From Neorhizobium galegae (lineage in GTDB: Bacteria > Pseudomonadota > Alphaproteobacteria > Rhizobiales > Rhizobiaceae): a stretch of 64,000 nucleotides of DNA. The notes below the pieces were generated by a model. The model saw only the letters and a list, made by a program, of their open reading frames with translations, ran no database searches and was not told the DNA's origin. Shown piece by piece: positions 61,910 through 64,000 of this stretch (its first letter is position 1; each line of letters begins with the position of its first letter). The stretch covers positions 124,001 to 188,000 of the forward strand of contig NZ_JAGIPG010000007.1 of NCBI RefSeq assembly GCF_017877055.1, in the 5' to 3' direction. The position numbers were made by a program, and so were the translations under genes.

Positions 61910-64000
61910 GTGAAGTCTCCAGCCCTCCTGCAATCCGCGGACTACAGCGCATTTGTGAAAACCCTGAAATCGAGGGGTTTCCGTGGCGAAGCGACCATCA
62001 CCGCATCTGACCGCGTCGTGCTGGCAACCGACAACTCCATCTACCAGCTTCTGCCGGATGCCGTGGCCTGGCCGATGGACGAGCAGGATCTCGTGCTGAT
62101 CGCACGGCTGCTTGACGAACCGCGTTTCCACGGCATCGTCCTGCGCCCCCGCGGCGGCGGCACGGGCACCAACGGCCAGTCGCTCGGCAACGGACTTGTG
62201 GTCGACTGCTCGCGCCACATGACCGGGATCCTTGAGATCAACGCTAAACAAGGCTGGGTGCGGGTCCAGCCCGGGGTAATCAAGGACCAGTTGAACGCAG
62301 CGCTGAAACCGATCGGCCTGTTCTTTGCTCCGGAATTGTCGACGTCGTCTCGCGCGACGCTCGGCGGCATGATCTCCACCGATGCCTGCGGACAGGGATC
62401 CTGCGTCTATGGCAAGACCTCCAACCATGTCCTCAACCTGCGTGCGGTGCTGGTCGGCGGCGAGATCCTGGAAACCCGCCGGGCGCCGCTAGATCGGACG
62501 ATCATGGGCCGTGCCGGTGAGGTACTCGCCTGTCTCGACGACATCTCGGCCAGCCAGGCGGACTTGATCGCGGCGCGTTTCCCAAAACTCAACCGATCGC
62601 TGACCGGGTACGATCTCGCCCATATCCGTGACGGCGACACGATCGATCCGGCGGCGGTGCTGTGCGGCTCGGAAGGTACGCTCGCGCTGATTGCCGAGGC
62701 GAGGTTGAATGTCCTGCCGATCCCAAAAGCCGCGGCGCTGATCCTGATCTTCTACCCCGATTTCCAGTCGGCGCTGCGGGACGCGCGCGAAATGGCCGTG
62801 CTCGGCGCCACGGCGGTCGAAACCATCGACAGCCGCGTGCTCGGCCTGGCACGCGAGGAGCCTACCTTTTCCGCCGTCGCACACCTCTTCCCGCAGGCGG
62901 GTGCTCAAGGGGTCAACATCGTCGAATTCACCGACGACGACCCGGCAACGCTTTCAGAACGGGTCATAACGCTGGTGGCACAGCTCGCAAGCACGCCCGA
63001 GCGGCTGGCGATGACGGTCGCCAGCGGCCGCGAGGTCGAGCTGGTCTGGGTGCTGCGCAAGACGGCCGTCGGGCTACTCGGACGTGCGATCGGCGACAAG
63101 CGGCCGATCCCCTTCGTCGAGGACTGCGCCGTTCCCCCTGAGAATCTCGAGCCCTTCATTGCCGGTTTCCGGGCAATCCTCGATCGCGAGGGACTGACCT
63201 ACGGCATGTTCGGCCATGTCGATGCCGGCGTCCTGCATGTGCGGCCAGCGATCGACCTTACCGATCCCGCCCAGGAACCACTCATCCGCCGCATTACCGA
63301 AGCGGTCGAGGCGCTGGCGCGCAGTCATGGCGGCCTTCTCTGGGGCGAGCATGGCAAGGGCGTGCGTTCCGAATTCGTGCCCGAGGTTTTTGGGCCGCTC
63401 TACCCGTCACTGCAGCGGATCAAGGCGGCCTTCGATCCGCGCAACCAGATGAACCCCGGCAAGATCGCCACGCCCGACAATGGCTCCTTGTGGAAGATCG
63501 ACGGGGTGCCCCTGCGCGGCCAGAACGACCGCACCGTCCCGGCCAACCTGCGCAACGAATACGCCTCCGCATTCGGCTGCAACGGCAATGGCGCCTGCTT
63601 CAACCGCACGCTCGACGACGTCATGTGTCCCTCCTACAAGGTCACCGGCGATCGGCGCCACTCGCCGAAAGGGCGCGTCGGGCTGGTGCGCGAATGGCTG
63701 CGGCAGGGCGGGCCGGACGGTCGCGCCGATCCGCAGTTCGAGATCGAGGTCAAGCAGGCGATCGACGGCTGTCTCAGTTGCGGCGCCTGCGCCAGCCAAT
63801 GTCCGGTGCGTGTCGATGTTCCCTCGATCCGGTCGCTGTTTCTCGACAGCTTTTATCGCCGCCATCGCCGGCCCCTGCGTGACACCGCACTCGCCCATCT
63901 GGAAGGATTGCTGCCGCTTGCCGCAAAATTCCGATGGGGTTTCAATCTGATGACCGACGGCCCCGGCGCGGCATTGATGGCCGCGATCGGCCTGACGGCG
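61910..64000 (+). CDS. FAD-linked oxidase with [4Fe-4S] domain, YdiJ-like (cut by window end)
   Basis: The frame is open from GTG 61910 to the last base; 697 residues are visible of an expected 1000 or so. FAD_binding_4 motifs: LRPRGGGTGTNGQSLGNGLV, then DACGQGSCVYGKTSNHVLNL. The oxidase C-domain has MFGHVDAGVLHVRPAID and LLWGEHGKGVRSEF. Then CNGNGACFN and the ferredoxin motif C621-LS-C624-GA-C627-ASQ-C631-P. YdiJ-family proteins oxidise D-2-hydroxy acids such as D-2-hydroxyglutarate or D-lactate, passing electrons through Fe-S centres. The remaining part with CCG-type Cys motifs would lie beyond 64000. Confidence 0.88.
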   Translation, partial: MKSPALLQSADYSAFVKTLKSRGFRGEATITASDRVVLATDNSIYQLLPDAVAWPMDEQDLVLIARLLDEPRFHGIVLRPRGGGTGTNGQSLGNGLVVDCSRHMTGILEINAKQGWVRVQPGVIKDQLNAALKPIGLFFAPELSTSSRATLGGMISTDACGQGSCVYGKTSNHVLNLRAVLVGGEILETRRAPLDRTIMGRAGEVLACLDDISASQADLIAARFPKLNRSLTGYDLAHIRDGDTIDPAAVLCGSEGTLALIAEARLNVLPIPKAAALILIFYPDFQSALRDAREMAVLGATAVETIDSRVLGLAREEPTFSAVAHLFPQAGAQGVNIVEFTDDDPATLSERVITLVAQLASTPERLAMTVASGREVELVWVLRKTAVGLLGRAIGDKRPIPFVEDCAVPPENLEPFIAGFRAILDREGLTYGMFGHVDAGVLHVRPAIDLTDPAQEPLIRRITEAVEALARSHGGLLWGEHGKGVRSEFVPEVFGPLYPSLQRIKAAFDPRNQMNPGKIATPDNGSLWKIDGVPLRGQNDRTVPANLRNEYASAFGCNGNGACFNRTLDDVMCPSYKVTGDRRHSPKGRVGLVREWLRQGGPDGRADPQFEIEVKQAIDGCLSCGACASQCPVRVDVPSIRSLFLDSFYRRHRRPLRDTALAHLEGLLPLAAKFRWGFNLMTDGPGAALMAAIGLTA

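Overview
The window looks like accessory DNA (megaplasmid, chromid or a variable chromosomal region) of an alphaproteobacterium, most likely in the Rhizobiales/Rhizobiaceae. The grounds are high GC, dense ABC, TTT and MFS uptake systems, many LysR/GntR/TetR regulators, rhizobial-type IS6-family insertion sequences, and a remnant resembling the plasmid-borne DUF1612 (RHE_PE00001-like) family. I see no rRNA, tRNA or CRISPR array.

Layout. (1) 1-1.8 kb: the end of an AraC-type regulator, a truncated oxidoreductase, an intact IS6-family transposase gene and the stump of a second one. (2) 1.9-26.8 kb: an aromatic-type catabolic block. A leftward operon (9.6 to 1.9 kb) holds an ACMSD-like amidohydrolase, an extradiol-type VOC dioxygenase, a flavin hydroxylase, a fumarylacetoacetase-like hydrolase and a TctCBA transporter, with a divergent GntR gene. 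A second leftward operon (18.5 to 10.5 kb) holds an ABC importer, a ThDP-dependent decarboxylase-like enzyme, a GlcG-like protein, an aldehyde dehydrogenase and a secreted esterase. A rightward set (18.6-26.8 kb) holds two LysR genes, a MetE/UROD-like protein of unknown role, two cupin proteins, an AAHS-type transporter, and a second dioxygenase and hydroxylase paralogous to the first pair. Another IS6-family remnant at 27.1-27.5 kb lies beyond it, in the same orientation as the left copy.

(3) 28-33.5 kb: TetR/DoxX, LysR/quinone oxidoreductase and ABM genes, then a decaying pair (an aldo/keto reductase with one in-frame amber codon and a frameshifted TetR gene) that still has two well-formed operator-like sites between its members. 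(4) 33.7-41.3 kb: a taurine locus, tauCBA, a TauE/SafE exporter, a sulfoacetaldehyde-reductase-like SDR, a taurine:pyruvate aminotransferase and a MocR/TauR regulator. This set matches taurine-nitrogen assimilation with excretion of isethionate; matching candidate TauR boxes lie in two intergenic regions. (5) 41.7-47.9 kb: a peptide-type ABC importer with a fused permease-ATPase, plus a creatininase-family protein. (6) 48-57.5 kb: LysR, a GhrA-like reductase, a polyamine-type ABC importer, an RraA-family protein, a gamma-glutamyltransferase-family enzyme and an SDR. (7) 57.6-64 kb: an FGGY kinase that lacks the glycerol-contacting Arg, two flavoproteins (one with a [2Fe-2S] BFD-like tail), and a divergent YdiJ-like FAD/Fe-S dehydrogenase cut by the window end.

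The strongest candidates for something new are the IS6-bracketed catabolic block, with its duplicated hydroxylase/dioxygenase pair and an unplaced MetE-like protein, and the sugar- or polyol-type module at the right end. No function was tested by database search; assignments rest on motifs, family resemblance and gene order.
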